This document shows, one piece after another, positions 12,870 through 25,204 of a stretch of DNA of 64,000 nucleotides. Source of the stretch: Cymbidium sinense (lineage: Eukaryota; Streptophyta; Magnoliopsida; Asparagales; Orchidaceae). The position numbers were made by a program, and so were the translations under genes. Each line of letters begins with the position of its first letter. Position 1 is the first letter of the stretch. The notes under the pieces were generated by a model. It was not told the DNA's origin, did not search any database, and was given only the letters and a program-made list of their open reading frames with translations. Location: the NCBI GenBank assembly GCA_021442155.1, contig CM038222.1, forward strand, positions 107,821,121-107,885,120, written 5' to 3'.

Positions 12870-13900
12870 TGGCACCATGCAGACGCTGACGCAGGAGCGC
12901 TTTCCACATGGTATCAGGGTATTGGTTACTTAAATCATCTGACGTGGCAGCTGACTCAACGGCGATGAATGCAGGGTCATCCTGATCGTCCAATCTCAGA
13001 TCGGATAGTTGATATTAATCCATGATTTAACTTAGGATTTCTAGCACAAGTAATAAAGGTCGTCCGATCTAATTATGTGGAATGAGCAACCGATGATTTA
13101 TCGTCCCACGAGCGCTAAAAAATGGACACCATCCACCTTTCATTTCTTGATTTGAGCTCATCAGAGCTCGTTCGACTGTGATATTGACTTCAAAATAATT
13201 AAGGAATGAATCTAAAGGGATCCTATAGTGGAAATTTCACGAGAACATAATTTACTTCAAAAAAGACCAACAGATAGGGGCAAAACTACGGTCGCCAGAT
13301 TTTTACCTCGTCAGAGCTATATACCGGTGGTCCATCGATACAGGTAGCTTTGTCTTGAATAGATGAAGTCCTATTAAGATGATCATGAGCTACCTCCCCG
13401 CCGATTGCTCTGTAGACCGAACACCACCGCAATGCTCATCGGAGTTGGTCTAGGTATGTCTTTCGGTGGTCGCATTGCTCAAGAAATGATTTGTTTTGAT
13501 TCGTCGGAGTGAGGTGAAGGTCTGGGATAAGTTAGTTTGGGTTTGATAGAGATTTTGGAAACTTGGACGGATGGAGCTCTAGGGTTTGATCGGGGTTTGA
13601 TCTCATCGATGTTGGAGCGCATGAAGAACTCGGGAGAGGGTAAGGGACTGTATAAAATGCTTTGAGGAACGTGCATGTTGAGTTTTAATCCACAGGGATG
13701 AGTATAATCTCCTCCCTAGCAGAATCAAGGGTTGAGATTGGTTCAACCTTTGATAGTCGTCTAACAAGGGTAGGTGGTCAGAGTTGGCAGGGGATTGCTG
13801 AGGTGGCTGAGAGTGAGAGATTGAGGGAGTGTATTGGTCTGGCATGGGGTGTACAACCTCCCTTAGGTGGACCAATGGGTTGCTATGGATGAACTCACCC
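12870..13900. other. GC- and CpG-richer block of LTR-2
   Basis: About 1 kb is clearly richer in G+C than the AT-rich surroundings and still holds many CpGs, as around GACGCTGACGCAGGAGCGC and CCGATCTAATTATGTGG. Equivalent blocks lie at 33120-34300 (LTR-4), 53640-54850 (LTR-6) and 62150-63430 (LTR-7), and the block is missing from LTR-1. Frames within it do not match between copies, so I do not call a gene. It may be a regulatory region or leader of the element. Confidence 0.6.
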
Positions 13901-14149
13901 TCTCATGGCCAAAGGATGAGCCCAATAGCCTTAGATTAGGTTGGGTCAGTGGTCCTCTTGTCCAAGAAGTGCCAAAGGTGGTTGCCAAGGGGTAAGGGGG
14001 TGGAGAACCCACCTAAATGGGAATTTTATCCCATTTGGGTGGCTTGGTTCAATGGGTTTGACTCAAATCAGGTTCACCATGGGTTGGGCCCACTTGGGTA
14101 GGCCCATGGTGACCTAAGGATGAGTCATGCTAAGTTTAGTTGGGTTTGG

Positions 14150-15100
14150 GCTTTGTTTGGTTAGGTTTGGCTCAATTTGATTTATGTAGGTCAAATGGGT
14201 TAACTTGGGCTAAGTTGACCATTTTGACCAAAATGGGTCAAACCAATGGTTTGAGTGTTTAATTGGTCATTTGGAATGCATTGGAGAAATTGGTTTGATT
14301 CAATTTGGAGTGGATGTGGATTTGGTTCATATGGTTCAATTTGGGTCAAATGGGTCATGTTGACCAATTTGACCAAATTAGCCAAATTGGGTTGGCATGG
14401 GTTAAGCTTATGTTCAATTGATCATTTACTAATGATTGTAGGTGTTGGTTTGAATTGATTTGAATTATAATGGGTTTTTATTTAATTTTTATCTTTTTGG
14501 TCAATTTGGGCTAAGAAGGTCAATTGGGTTAGCTTAGTCAAATGGGCTTCAATTGATGATTGTAGGTTATTCAATAATCAATTTATGATTGATTAGAGGC
14601 TTTGGTTACAATCATTTTAGATTGAAATGAGATTTGGCCCAATTTGGCCCTTTAGGTCAATTGGGACAACTTGGGTTAAGTGGTCAAATTAGCTTAATTT
14701 TACCCATTTGATTGTAATTGAGTAATTAAAGATGATCAATAATCATTATGGACATGGTTGGATGAGTTGATTTAATCCAATTTGGGTGGGATTGAAGTTT
14801 GAATCAAATTGATCATTTAGGTATCATTGGGTCAAGGGAACAAATTGGGTTGATTGGGTTGAATTGGGTTGAGTTGGTGCCAATTAATTGTTGAGAGGGT
14901 TCAATGATGGATTTAGAGTTGATTAGTGGATTTGATCATAATTGATTTGGACTCAATTAGGTTTTGGCTCATTTGAACCCTTTAGGTCAAATGGGCTTAC
15001 TTGGGTTAAGGTCCAGGTTAATTTGGCTTGGAACTTGGATTGGAAAACCAAATTCAATTAAGATTAATTGAATAGGTCTAAGTTGGTTTAGCGCTAATCA
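14150..15100. repeat. Array of ~155-165-bp degenerate repeats in LTR-2
   Basis: The anchor phrase TTTAGGTCAAATTGGG recurs near 14345, 14498, 14653, 14818 and 14983, a step of 153 to 165 bp. Between anchors, GATTGATTGGAGGCTTTGGTT and AATTTGGCCC recur in diverged form. Equivalent arrays occur in LTR-1 (18710-19440), LTR-4 (34300-35100), LTR-6 (52400-53600) and LTR-7 (61130-62160). Confidence 0.8.
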
Positions 15101-15347
15101 CAGAGCTTAATTTTGGATGAGTTGATGGGCATGAGTCTTGGTTTAGGCCTTAGGGTAGGTGAAAATTATTTGTCCTAAGGTACATCCTAGGCTTAGGGTT
15201 AAATTCTCTAAGTCTCTAAGCTTAGGTTTAGTATTTTCTTAATCACTAGAAGTGTCTTAGCACCAAGGAAATATAAGTGTCTAGAAGGTTCCTAAGTTTA
15301 AGATGAGAAAGGTTAATTCTCACTCCAATAGTGAGGTCAATATCTAC

Positions 15348-18300
15348 TAGAATGGACTCCTCTCACAGATCAATCCTTGTCTGTTATCTTGCAAGACTAG
15401 AGACCCCATAATTGCAAATAAGAGGAGAAGATGCATGCATGTTGTTAAAGCATACAACCATACAGTTAAGGGGTAGCAAAATATTTTATTTTTCTTGATT
15501 AAATGCTTAGGCTTTAGAGAGAGATTATGAGTTATTAATATTTAATTAAAGTTATTTAGTTGAAGTAAAAAGTTTAAATTTTCTAAAGAGTCTACAACAT
15601 CCAGGCCCTACAATAAACAATCAATCTTTAAAAACCTATAAAAATTGTGTTATTTCTATTGCACAATCAATGTAAGCACAACAACTAAACATCAATTGAT
15701 TAAAATAAGAAATGGTCAGTGTGGTCGGGTACCGTCGAACACCCTAGAATAAAAAAATTGGATAACCAAGCTATACCCACATATAGCTCGAATTACAATT
15801 AAATTATAAATGAAAATAAAGCTACGGGTGTCTTCAATTCTACATCTCCATCTTCACTTCATGGGTTCATACTTCAGGTATCATAGGGCCTCCCAGGTCC
15901 TTGACTTTTAGCCACTGCTCATCCTAAACCCTATAGATCTAATTCTATTTCTATTAAAAAAATTACATTTTTATAAAAATTAAATCTAACTACACCAGCA
16001 AAATAGTAGTTAGCTTAACACACATTCAAACTAAGCAGTTATATTTTATACATTTAGGCACCCTACCTTGGATCACCAAGCTGACCTATCATAATGGATT
16101 ATACTTAGGGACTTAAGCAGCACCTGCAAACAAAAAATATTTATGATTTTTATTATTACGATGATTTTTTAAGCACAATCGCTTGCATAAAATATCATTA
16201 GTCTAACATCGCCGTAACGTCCAGAGTATGTACAAACAATCCTAACATCTAATCTAAAATAGTACATTTCAAAATAAAACTTCACATCATCAAAACAATC
16301 ATTGGCCTAGCCTAAAAACTAGGATTAGTGACTTAGCATTCTAATGTGTGTGTTAGGTTTAGTGTGGTGTGCCATGATTAGGTCTTAATGTTTAAAATTT
16401 TCTAGTGATGAATGTTTAAATTCCTATTAAGGGTGGTCACACTTCTCATGATTAATAATTTAAAGTGATTTTAGACTTGAGCTTTCAATTTTATTTTGAA
16501 TTTAATTTAAATTTAGAGTTATAAAGAGAGAAAGGAAGGTTAAAACCTACCTTAATCTCTAACCTAAAGTAAGATCTAAGAGGTGAAGTTTATAGCTTTT
16601 AATTCTCTTAATGAAGTGTTGCAAGTTTTACTAAAGCTTGTCTTTGGATTTGGCTTATGGAAGTTATCTTACGTGTAAAAGACATTATTAAGATTAGTGA
16701 AAACAAAGTATAGTTGACTTAATGGTATTCTCTCAACCTTGCTCCATTATTCTTTAGTATTCATTATAATGTGTACATATAATTAGCTAATGAGATTTAA
16801 TGAACATACTTATATATCATTTAGTTATTTCACACTTGATGCATGAATGAATTAGTATACCTTCAACTATTAATATTTATAATAAATTGTAACTACATGA
16901 TGCATGAATATCATCGAAAAGGGGAGTTTTAATTTTATGCATATACATAGACATACATATATCGAATTTATACAAGTACGTGCCATTATTGAACTAAAGA
17001 AGTGAGGTAATTACAGACCCCATTGGGACTACTTAAAGTATCATTTTCATGGGATGTCCAAACAATATACTAGTTAATTCATATACATATGCACATACAT
17101 GAAAATAAAGATGGGGTTATGAAGCTTTATTAACTTTAATTAAAAAAATAGTTTATCCTTCATATGTAATTTACTATAAATCTCAAGGTACGTGCTATTA
17201 TTATACCAAAGGTACAAGGTATCAAGACCTCTTTCGGACCAGTATCCCTGTGACCTTGGGTTTCCAGACTATATACTTTTCAAATCATAGCTTATAAATT
17301 TAAGAATTAGAATTAAGTTTTAATTATTTGTATTAATTTATATTTGGATTAATAATTATTAATCAAGAAAATAATTTAAAATTTACTAATGATAATATCC
17401 ATACTGCTTAATTCAAATGCATGCGATTAACATAATCTTTCATTATTATTTTTGGAATATGGATGCATGAACATATGAAACACAAAATTTATGAATAACT
17501 TGAGCAAAGTAATTAAACAGCATCAAATATCCCATTCGGTTCATTAATTCTTAAGGGCATTCACATTAAGCCAAGCATCTTTTAGCCTAATCAAATTTAT
17601 TAAGGGTTGATTTTAGGGATTTGGATCATTTAATCCTAAAAGGGAGATGAGATTATTAAAGTCACTCCTTAGCCCATTTTTGTTCACTAAGTAATTTAAG
17701 AGAGATTTAGGTGATTTTTATGAATTAATTAATATTAACTAATTAATCAATTAAGCCCCAAAAGAGTCTCTAAATCTAATTAGTCTTAAACTTGAGCCAA
17801 AAAATTATATTAAAATTATTGGACATGCATAAACATGAAATAAACATTCCCTAAAATTTTAATATATATATGCTCATTATTAAAGGTTAATTAAATAAAA
17901 AAGAAAAACTCAAAATCATCAATTACACGCAAAATACACCAAATTAATTGAGGATCTTGATTTCATTGAAAACCACTTTGTTAGTTAAGCACAAAGAAGG
18001 ATTGCTTAAATTGTTTTTGAAATATATTAATTACTATGATTTTCATAAGTTCTAGGTTAATTAATTAATTAATTAATTAATTAAAGGCCTAGTAGGATGA
18101 TTTTGAGGAAATAATTAGAACTAGGGGTCCCAATTAATCCCTAAGATCACCCTAACTATCTTAATGTTAAATTGAATTCTCATAATTATTTTTATAATTT
18201 TCTTAATTTTAAATAATTATGAAATGTATAAAATTTTTAATTAGGGTTTAAAAATCAAGATTTCCCAAATTACTTAGCAAATTATCTTAAGAAAATTATG

Positions 18301-19466
18301 GGAAGCAGAGGTCATTCAAAGGAGTGATTACACTTATTTTTAAGTCAAATAGCCAAGTAATTAAGGCTTAATTAAGCTAATTAAGTGAGATTTTAAACTC
18401 TAATTAAGCACTATTCACTTAACAAAAATTAGGGGTTTAATTTTTTCTTAATTTTCTTCTATCTAAGATTTTTAAATGAGTTTATTTGTATTTTTTAGAT
18501 TTTTGTATAATTAGTTATAATAATTTTTCAAAGTTATGTGTAATTAAATTACATATTAAATAGCAATTAATCCATTTATAGAATCGGTGCCACATCGGTG
18601 CTGATGTGACAGTGCTTTCCATGTGGTGCCGTGAAATTGATCACTTAAATTGTCAAGTGACTTCTGAAGTGAATTCAGATTTGGTTTATATGGGTTCATT
18701 TAGGTTAAATGGGTTAGGTTGACCAAATTGGGTTAGGTGAGCGTTGAGTCATGTTTGATTGATCAATTGAGAGTGATTGGAGGCTTTAGTTTGAATTGAT
18801 TTAGATTAGAATAGGTTTTTGTTCAATCTGATCATTTAGGTCAAATTGGACTAAATAGATTAATTGGGTTGGTTTGATCAAATTGGCTTCAATTGATGGT
18901 TAGAGAGTGTTTAATAATAAATTTATGATTGATTGGAGCTATTAGTTGTAATCAAATTGGATTAGAATGAGTTTTGGCATAATTTGGCCCTTTAAGTCAA
19001 ATTGGGTCAACTTGGGTTAAAGGCCAAATTGACTCAATTGGGTTCAATTGGTTGCAATTGGATGATTGATCATGATCAACCATGAATTTAAAAGAGATTA
19101 GATGAGTTGATTTGGTCCAATTGGAGTTAAATTGAATTTTGACTCAATTTGGTCTTTTAGGACAAATTGGGTCAACTGAACCAATTGGCTTGGTTAAGTT
19201 TAATTAAGGCTAATTGAATGTTGAGAGATGTTCATTGATGAATTTGTAGTTGATTGATGGATTTGATTGCAATCAATTTGGACTAGATTAACTTTTGGCT
19301 CATTTAGACTCTTTAGGTCAAATGGGTCAAGTTAGACTAGTTGAACCAATAAGTGGAATTGAATGGGTAGAAGTGAATTGTATTGTTCAATTAAGTGTCT
19401 AGAATGACCATGAGGCTTGGATTGATTCAATTTGGCTTAGATCACATTGAATTGAATCTTGGCCTT
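15348..19466 (-). mobile_element. LTR-1, continuation after LTR-2
   Basis: The sequence picks up LTR-1 where 8493 stopped (TAGAATGGACTCCTCTCA) and follows the usual order: CACATCCAGGCCCTACAA block, GGTCGGGTACCGTCGAACACCC block, a duplicated 100-bp motif near 16975 and 17190, then the GGTGCCACATCGGTGCTGATG block at 18590. At about 18670 it jumps straight into the 160-bp repeat array, so the GC-rich block of about 1.3 kb seen in other copies has been deleted. It ends at 19466 where LTR-3 starts inside the array; the missing 5' end of LTR-1 is not found later in the window. Confidence 0.82.
18058..18084. repeat. (TTAA)n microsatellite
   Basis: A pure TTAA tetranucleotide run of about six units lies inside LTR-1. 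It is absent at the matching place in LTR-2, so it is a local expansion. Confidence 0.85.
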
Positions 19467-22400
19467 TATGGTGTTTAATTTGGAGTTGTAGGGACACCAT
19501 GTAAATCTTAGGGGGTACCTATTGAAGTGATAGGGTGTGACATTAAGGTATGATGTACCATCATGATAGATAGAAACATCGCCCTATAATAGACCTAATA
19601 AGGACTCCTAAGCCAGATGGGTCTATGTATATACCAAAGATCTTTTCCCTACTTTATATAGATAAGTAAAGTAGGTTTTATTTTATGTCGGGTTCTTTAG
19701 TTCCCTATGGAAGCAAGCTTCTATAGTTAATTACATCCTAGGAAATGAGATTTTCTTAAGAACACTCTTGATTAAAGTAGTAAATAAATATCTCCAAAGA
19801 TTTCAAGGCTAAAATATCAAATGATTTGTTATTTTTGAAAATCAAATGGGAAGAGTTCAAATGGGAAGACTTATTTATGGATTCTTTAAGTGGATAAGTA
19901 GGGAGCATCAAAGACACTAGAAGGCCTAGGGAATACTCCAATCTACCCATATAATGAGGCTTTATATTTTTGAAGAGGAGAATTTATTTTTGTTTAAGTT
20001 GAAATTTTATTAGATTGCTAGGACTTATGTTCTAATAACATAAAGTTGTGAGAATGCCTAAGAGGTGAGGACTTATACTCATAGTAAAAGAGAAACAGAC
20101 CACCTCAAGATCTAAATCTAGAGTGTTCTAGCCCAAGCTAAGAGCTCCACCTAATTCTATTCAAGGAAAATAAGATATAATGGTTTGCCTCCATAAGAGA
20201 TGGTGAATACATCCCTACTCTTGTAAACTTAAAACCACATGGAGTGGTCACCAACTAACTCTTTCTATGCTTTAAAACCAAGTAGACCGATCTCATAAAA
20301 ATGCAAGATAGTTAGGTTGTTATTCAGTTAGGAAAGAAGCTAGAACTCTCATTCCCTATGAGCTAGATAATGTTTGGTATGCAAACATGGCTTAAACTAA
20401 TCTTAAAAATTTACAAGTTTTTGAGATCATTTGGACACATTTATTTTGGACCAAGGCTTGAGATAATTATGCCTGCATGCATGATGAAATTTATTTGTGG
20501 CCTAAATCAACGAGAAAGATTGTTCTCCACTATAAAGGACCGCTCTTAAAGGGCAGGCATGTCCCCTATCATGCAAGAGTAGAGATTCTCTCTATTCAAT
20601 AGTGAAATTATATGACATGCATGTTGTTATAGCATACAATCATTCAGCTAAGTGATTGCTAAATATTTTATTATCTTGATTAAAAGCCTATGCTTTAAGA
20701 TGATATTATGAATTGATTATAATTTAGTTAAAGTTATTAATGAGGATAGAAAATTTACTTTTATCCTAAAGAGCTTACAACATCTATGTCACACATAAAA
20801 TCATCATACTTTAAGAAACCTATGAAGGTCATGCCATTTATATTGCACAATTTAAATACAATAATCAAACATTTTAATTTTGAAAAGAATAAAAGGTCGA
20901 TGCGACCGGGTATTATCGTACACCCTAGGAATGAGAAATAGTCTGGTAGCTGAGCTCTACCCTTATACAACCTAGATTACAATTAAATATTATAATTGAA
21001 ATAAATGTTATGGGGATCTTCAATTCTTATTCTTATTTCCTTCTTTGGATTAATGTGCTTTAGGCTTCACAGGGCCTCCCAAGTCTTTGCCTTCTAGCCC
21101 CTGCTCATCTTAAAACCCATAACACTAATCCTAATCTTATTACAAAAATTACATTTTCATGAAAATTGAAACCTAACTACACCTATAAAATAGATGTTAG
21201 CTAAACGCACATACAAACCAAGCAATTATATTTCACATATTTGGACTTAACATCTTGCACTTGGATAACCAAGCCCACCTGTCCAAATTGGATTATTCTT
21301 AGGGGCATAAGCAACACTTGCAAGTGAGAATATTTATATTCATTTATTATTATAGCGACCCCTCAAGCACAATCCCCCATATAAGACATCATTAAGCTAA
21401 TAATGACCTAACATCTAGTAATCTTAACATCTAATCTAAAAATATTACATCATAAAATAAATCATATAACCACAACATATACTTTTCTAACTTAATACTA
21501 AGGCCAGTGACTCAATATTCTAATTTGTGTGCTAAGGCTTAGTGTGGTATGCTTTGATTGATCTTTAGAATTAGGATTTCATAAAGTCTTAGGATTGTTT
21601 AAATTTCCCATTAAAGATGGTTTCACATTAAGTCTTTTAGTGGATTGATTGGATTTTAACTTATTTATTTTGATTTTGCTCACTACTTACTCAAGATTTA
21701 ATATTATGAAGAGAGGAGACTGACTTAACTCTTTCATCCCTAGCATAAGTTATTTTCTAAGGATAAATTATTATGGGTTTAATTCTCTTAATGAACCGCT
21801 TATGAATTTTATTTAGCCTAAGTTTAGATTAGTCTTAATGAATCATATTATAACATAAAATGAATCTTAAGATCAATGAAATTAAGTCACTATCACATTA
21901 GTAACATTCTACTTCCTTTCATTATCAATAATATCCAGACTCTTTCTTTTTTTATTTTTCTAATATTTGATTTATTATATACATATACATGCAATATACC
22001 CATATTTTTGCACACTTTAATTAATGTTGATGCATGAATTTGATAGAAACCAGAGATTTCATCTCATTTTTAAGCATATGTAAATATGTATTAGGAATTT
22101 AAGCAAGTGCATGCCGTTGTTAAACCAAGGAAGTAAGATTATCTAAGACCTCTTGGGGCTACTTAAAGCCTCGTATTCTTGGGATGTCCAAACTATATAC
22201 TTACCAATCTAAATACAAATAGACATGTACAAAGCTTAGAAACACAATCATGAAAAAGTTTTGTGTAAATATCCTTCGCTTATGTAAAGTTAAGTGGCAT
22301 AAGGAAAGGAGGTTTTACTTTATATTCTAACATATGCAAACACATAAATGAAGCCAAGAAGTACATGTCATTATTAAACCAGGGAAGTGAGATTATGTAA

Positions 22401-23904
22401 AACCTCCTTGGGGCTAATTAAACCTCATATTCCCAGGATGTCTAGACTATACTTGCTAATTCAAATACATGTAAGAATAAGCATAGAATGTAGGAATAAA
22501 ATAACCACTAGCCATCTTTTAATTACAAAAATAATGAACATTTCATTAATTATTTATAATGAGATTTGATTTAAGTTTCAAATCATTTTATTCATAATTA
22601 ACATATAATTTCAAAATAGTTTGAGATTTACTAGTGATAATAGCCACACCATATAATGGAATTTGTCCAACTCATGCAATTTAAATGCAATCATATTATT
22701 TTAATTTTAAAACATGAATAAATGAGGCACATGACATACACATTTCTGATAATTGAGAGAAAGTAATTAAATATCACCACACAATATACTTGATTTCATT
22801 AAACCCTAATGACAATCAAGTTAAATAAACATTCGTTAAGCTTAATCAAAGCTTCTTTAAGGTTTAATTTTAATGTTCAAGTTATTAAAACATAAAGAGG
22901 AGAAATGATACTTAGAATTCACTCCACCCCATGTGGTTTGTCTAATATGTTAAAGAAAAGATATTAAATACATTTTATGAATTAATTCAGTTCAATCCAT
23001 TAATTATATCAATTTGATTACCCTTCACAAGCTTATTTTAATTTAATTAATCACTTATGCATGAGCCTTCTTCAATGATATGTTCTGGGAAAATAAAATT
23101 GGCGATGCACCTAAATAGTTCTAATGCAATTAAGCTCATTCTTAAGAGTTAATTCAAATAAAGATGAAGAATATTAAAGCTAAATACTCTTATGATTTCC
23201 CCACACCAATGGGAGAATCATAATTTCATTAATGACTTTATGTTAATAAACAAATAAAGAGATTAATGGGTTGACACTTGAGTTGTTTAAATTAATTTCC
23301 TTATTAATTTCCATAATTTAGCCTTAATTACAAAACATGTTAATTTAATTCAATACGGGAACACATTTGGGATTAATTAAAAGAGAGGTCCTAATTAACT
23401 CCCATGTTTTCCTCACTATTTTCATTGATTAATTATCTTGAATTACTTAATTTTACTGTTCATTGATTTTAATAATTATTAAATCACTTAAAATGGGTAA
23501 TTATGATTAAAATTTTGGAATTTTCTAAATTATATGGTAAATAATTCTAGAATACATCCCATAGAATCAACATATCAAATTTGGATTTAAATAGCCAAGT
23601 AATTTTGCCTTAATTAAGCCTAAGTTTTAAACTTTAATTAAGTACTCTTCATTAGACATTAATTGGTGATTTTATTTTTATTAAATTCTTATCTATCTAA
23701 GATTTCCAAAATGGGTTTATTGATATTTTTTTTTGGATTTTTTTGCCATTAGTAATAATCTTTGGAACTTCTAGCTATTTAAATTACATTTTAAAGACTA
23801 ATTAATCATTTTAAATCATTGACGCTACATGGATGCCAACACGACAACACTTTCCATGTGGTGATGCTGTATTGATTATTTAAAACATTCGACGTGGTAG
23901 TTGA
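19467..23904 (-). mobile_element. LTR-3, partial; likely 3' LTR of gypsy1
   Basis: It starts TATGGTGTTTAATTTGG (the family end with one G-to-A change) and runs through all the standard blocks, including the duplicated 100-bp motif (about 22105 and 22370), up to GGTGATGCTGTATTG and GTGGTAGTTGACTTGAC at 23904. There it is joined to gypsy1's 3' noncoding region. The rest of the LTR (GC-rich block, 160-bp array and the TGTTGACC start) plus a few hundred bases of gypsy1 are missing, so a deletion spans the LTR/internal border. In the minus-strand sense of gypsy1 it stands where the 3' LTR belongs. Confidence 0.8.
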
Positions 23905-25204
23905 CTTGACTACTAAGTGAGGACCTCTGGTGGTCTTATCTCAGCTTAAATAGTCAAGGCAATTCCTATAGGGAGTTTTGTTGATATTGCCCACAAAGAT
24001 AGAATGCTCATTTTGGAAGAGGTGCCATTGGGGTTCTTATCCTAATCCACAAGAGATTTCATTTTATTTGTTTGTTTAGTGTGGACCCTATTGGTTTGTG
24101 ATAGGCCACACTAAGAAGGAGCCACGGGGGCTTTGGCCTATGTCGGATTTACTGACCCAAGGGATAGCCCGTACATCCTTAGTATAGAGCTAACAACTAA
24201 TGAGGTGGCTACTAGGAAAACAGAACTATCCAATCTGGTAATAACTTGGGTCATGTCTAGATGGGGTCATGAAGACATAATCTAAATAGAATGCCTACAG
24301 GGATGGTGCCTCTAGGGGTCTTATCCTAGTCCCTGAAATATAAAGCCTATAGATATATGGTGGCCGACTCTGAGAAAAATCATGAGGACTTACATCTACC
24401 TAAGCGATTCTATCCACTGAGTGGGTTGTTATCAGCAAAGTGAACACTAGATAACCTAAAGTGTCAATCAGTTTGGAACGATCAATCTAAGAAGAAAGCA
24501 TTGGGCACTCACATCTTTCTAAGCATAATTTATCATCAGGACATTCTATTATCGGCTAGACAACTACTATCCGACCTAGGGTGACTACCAAGTGGGAAGT
24601 TGGAGGACTAAACCTGAGCTTGAAGTAGTTAAGAAGAAAAGGAGCCACTAGGGGTCTTACCCTAATCATCAGACATATATATATATATATATATATATTC
24701 GAACCCAGTCAGCATACGATATTTAGCTCAAGGAGAATGCTCAGAGACTCACATCTCTAAATACATGATCAATCATTAGGATGGTTTACTGGTTATGCAA
24801 TAGATCACATCAAACTGACAAATGGGTTCATCAGTTTGCAATGATCAAGCTAAGAAAAAAAACCACGATGACTTACATCTTCCAAAGAAATGGAAACCAT
24901 TGAGGTGCCACTAGTTAAGTAGTGAATTGAATACGACCTAAAGTAACTACTAAGTGAGGGCCGCTGGGGACCTTACCTCAACATATAGTAGCCTGAAGCA
25001 ATTGGAGTTGTATTTATGATTCATGTTTATGTGTGACTTTATGTTTATGTTGTGCTTATCAGAATAGGATGCCACTTGGGTTCTCTTATACCTATCCTAG
25101 ACACATCGAGAGTCTGTTAATTGAAGACATTCAAAATTCAGAGAACAAGTTAGTTAAATGAAATTTTCATTAATAAAGACATTTTTAAAATGTTATTTAT
25201 GCAT
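23905..25204 (-). repeat. gypsy1 3' noncoding region with long degenerate repeats
   Basis: Between pol and the 3' LTR there are repeated phrases: GGGGTCTTATCCTAATC near 24040, 24310 and 24650, CTTACATCTACCTAAGC-like words near 24390, 24500, 24740 and 24860, and CTACTAAGTGAGGACC at 23907 and 24950. The spacing is irregular, about 100 to 300 bp. The same region follows pol in gypsy2 (58894-60851). A pure AT microsatellite lies at 24671-24700. Confidence 0.72.

Larger units (their letters stand above)
8494..15342 (-). mobile_element. LTR-2, complete solo LTR of the long-LTR family (6,849 bp)
   Basis: The plus-strand ends are TATGGTGTTTTAATTTGG and GTGAGGTCAATA; these are the family ends TGTGGTG and GGTCAACA with C-to-T or G-to-A changes at the outermost dinucleotides. 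It is flanked by the exact 5-bp duplication TCTAC (8489-8493 and 15343-15347), and LTR-1 resumes in register after the second copy. There is no gag or pol inside. In LTR sense the order is: end block with GACCTCACTATTGG, an array of about 155-165-bp repeats (15100-14150), a GC-rich block (about 13900-12870), AT-rich DNA, a duplicated 100-bp motif (11400 and 11140), a TATA-like box near 9995, and the 3' end. Small frames inside it (for example 9788-10093, 13603-13875) are not conserved between copies. Confidence 0.93.

Noticed and set aside
13603..13892. Pro/Ser/Gln-rich frame on the minus strand and its plus-strand partner in LTR-2
   Set aside because: Somewhat protein-like and partly similar to LTR-6 and LTR-7, but stops and shifts differ between copies and no domain is recognisable. 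Not called as a gene.
8494..15342. Plus-strand orientation for the LTR family, from TGTGGTG as a 5' start
   Set aside because: Both ends can be read as TG...CA, but the join to the primer-binding region at 44633 shows that ACCACA is the 3' end.
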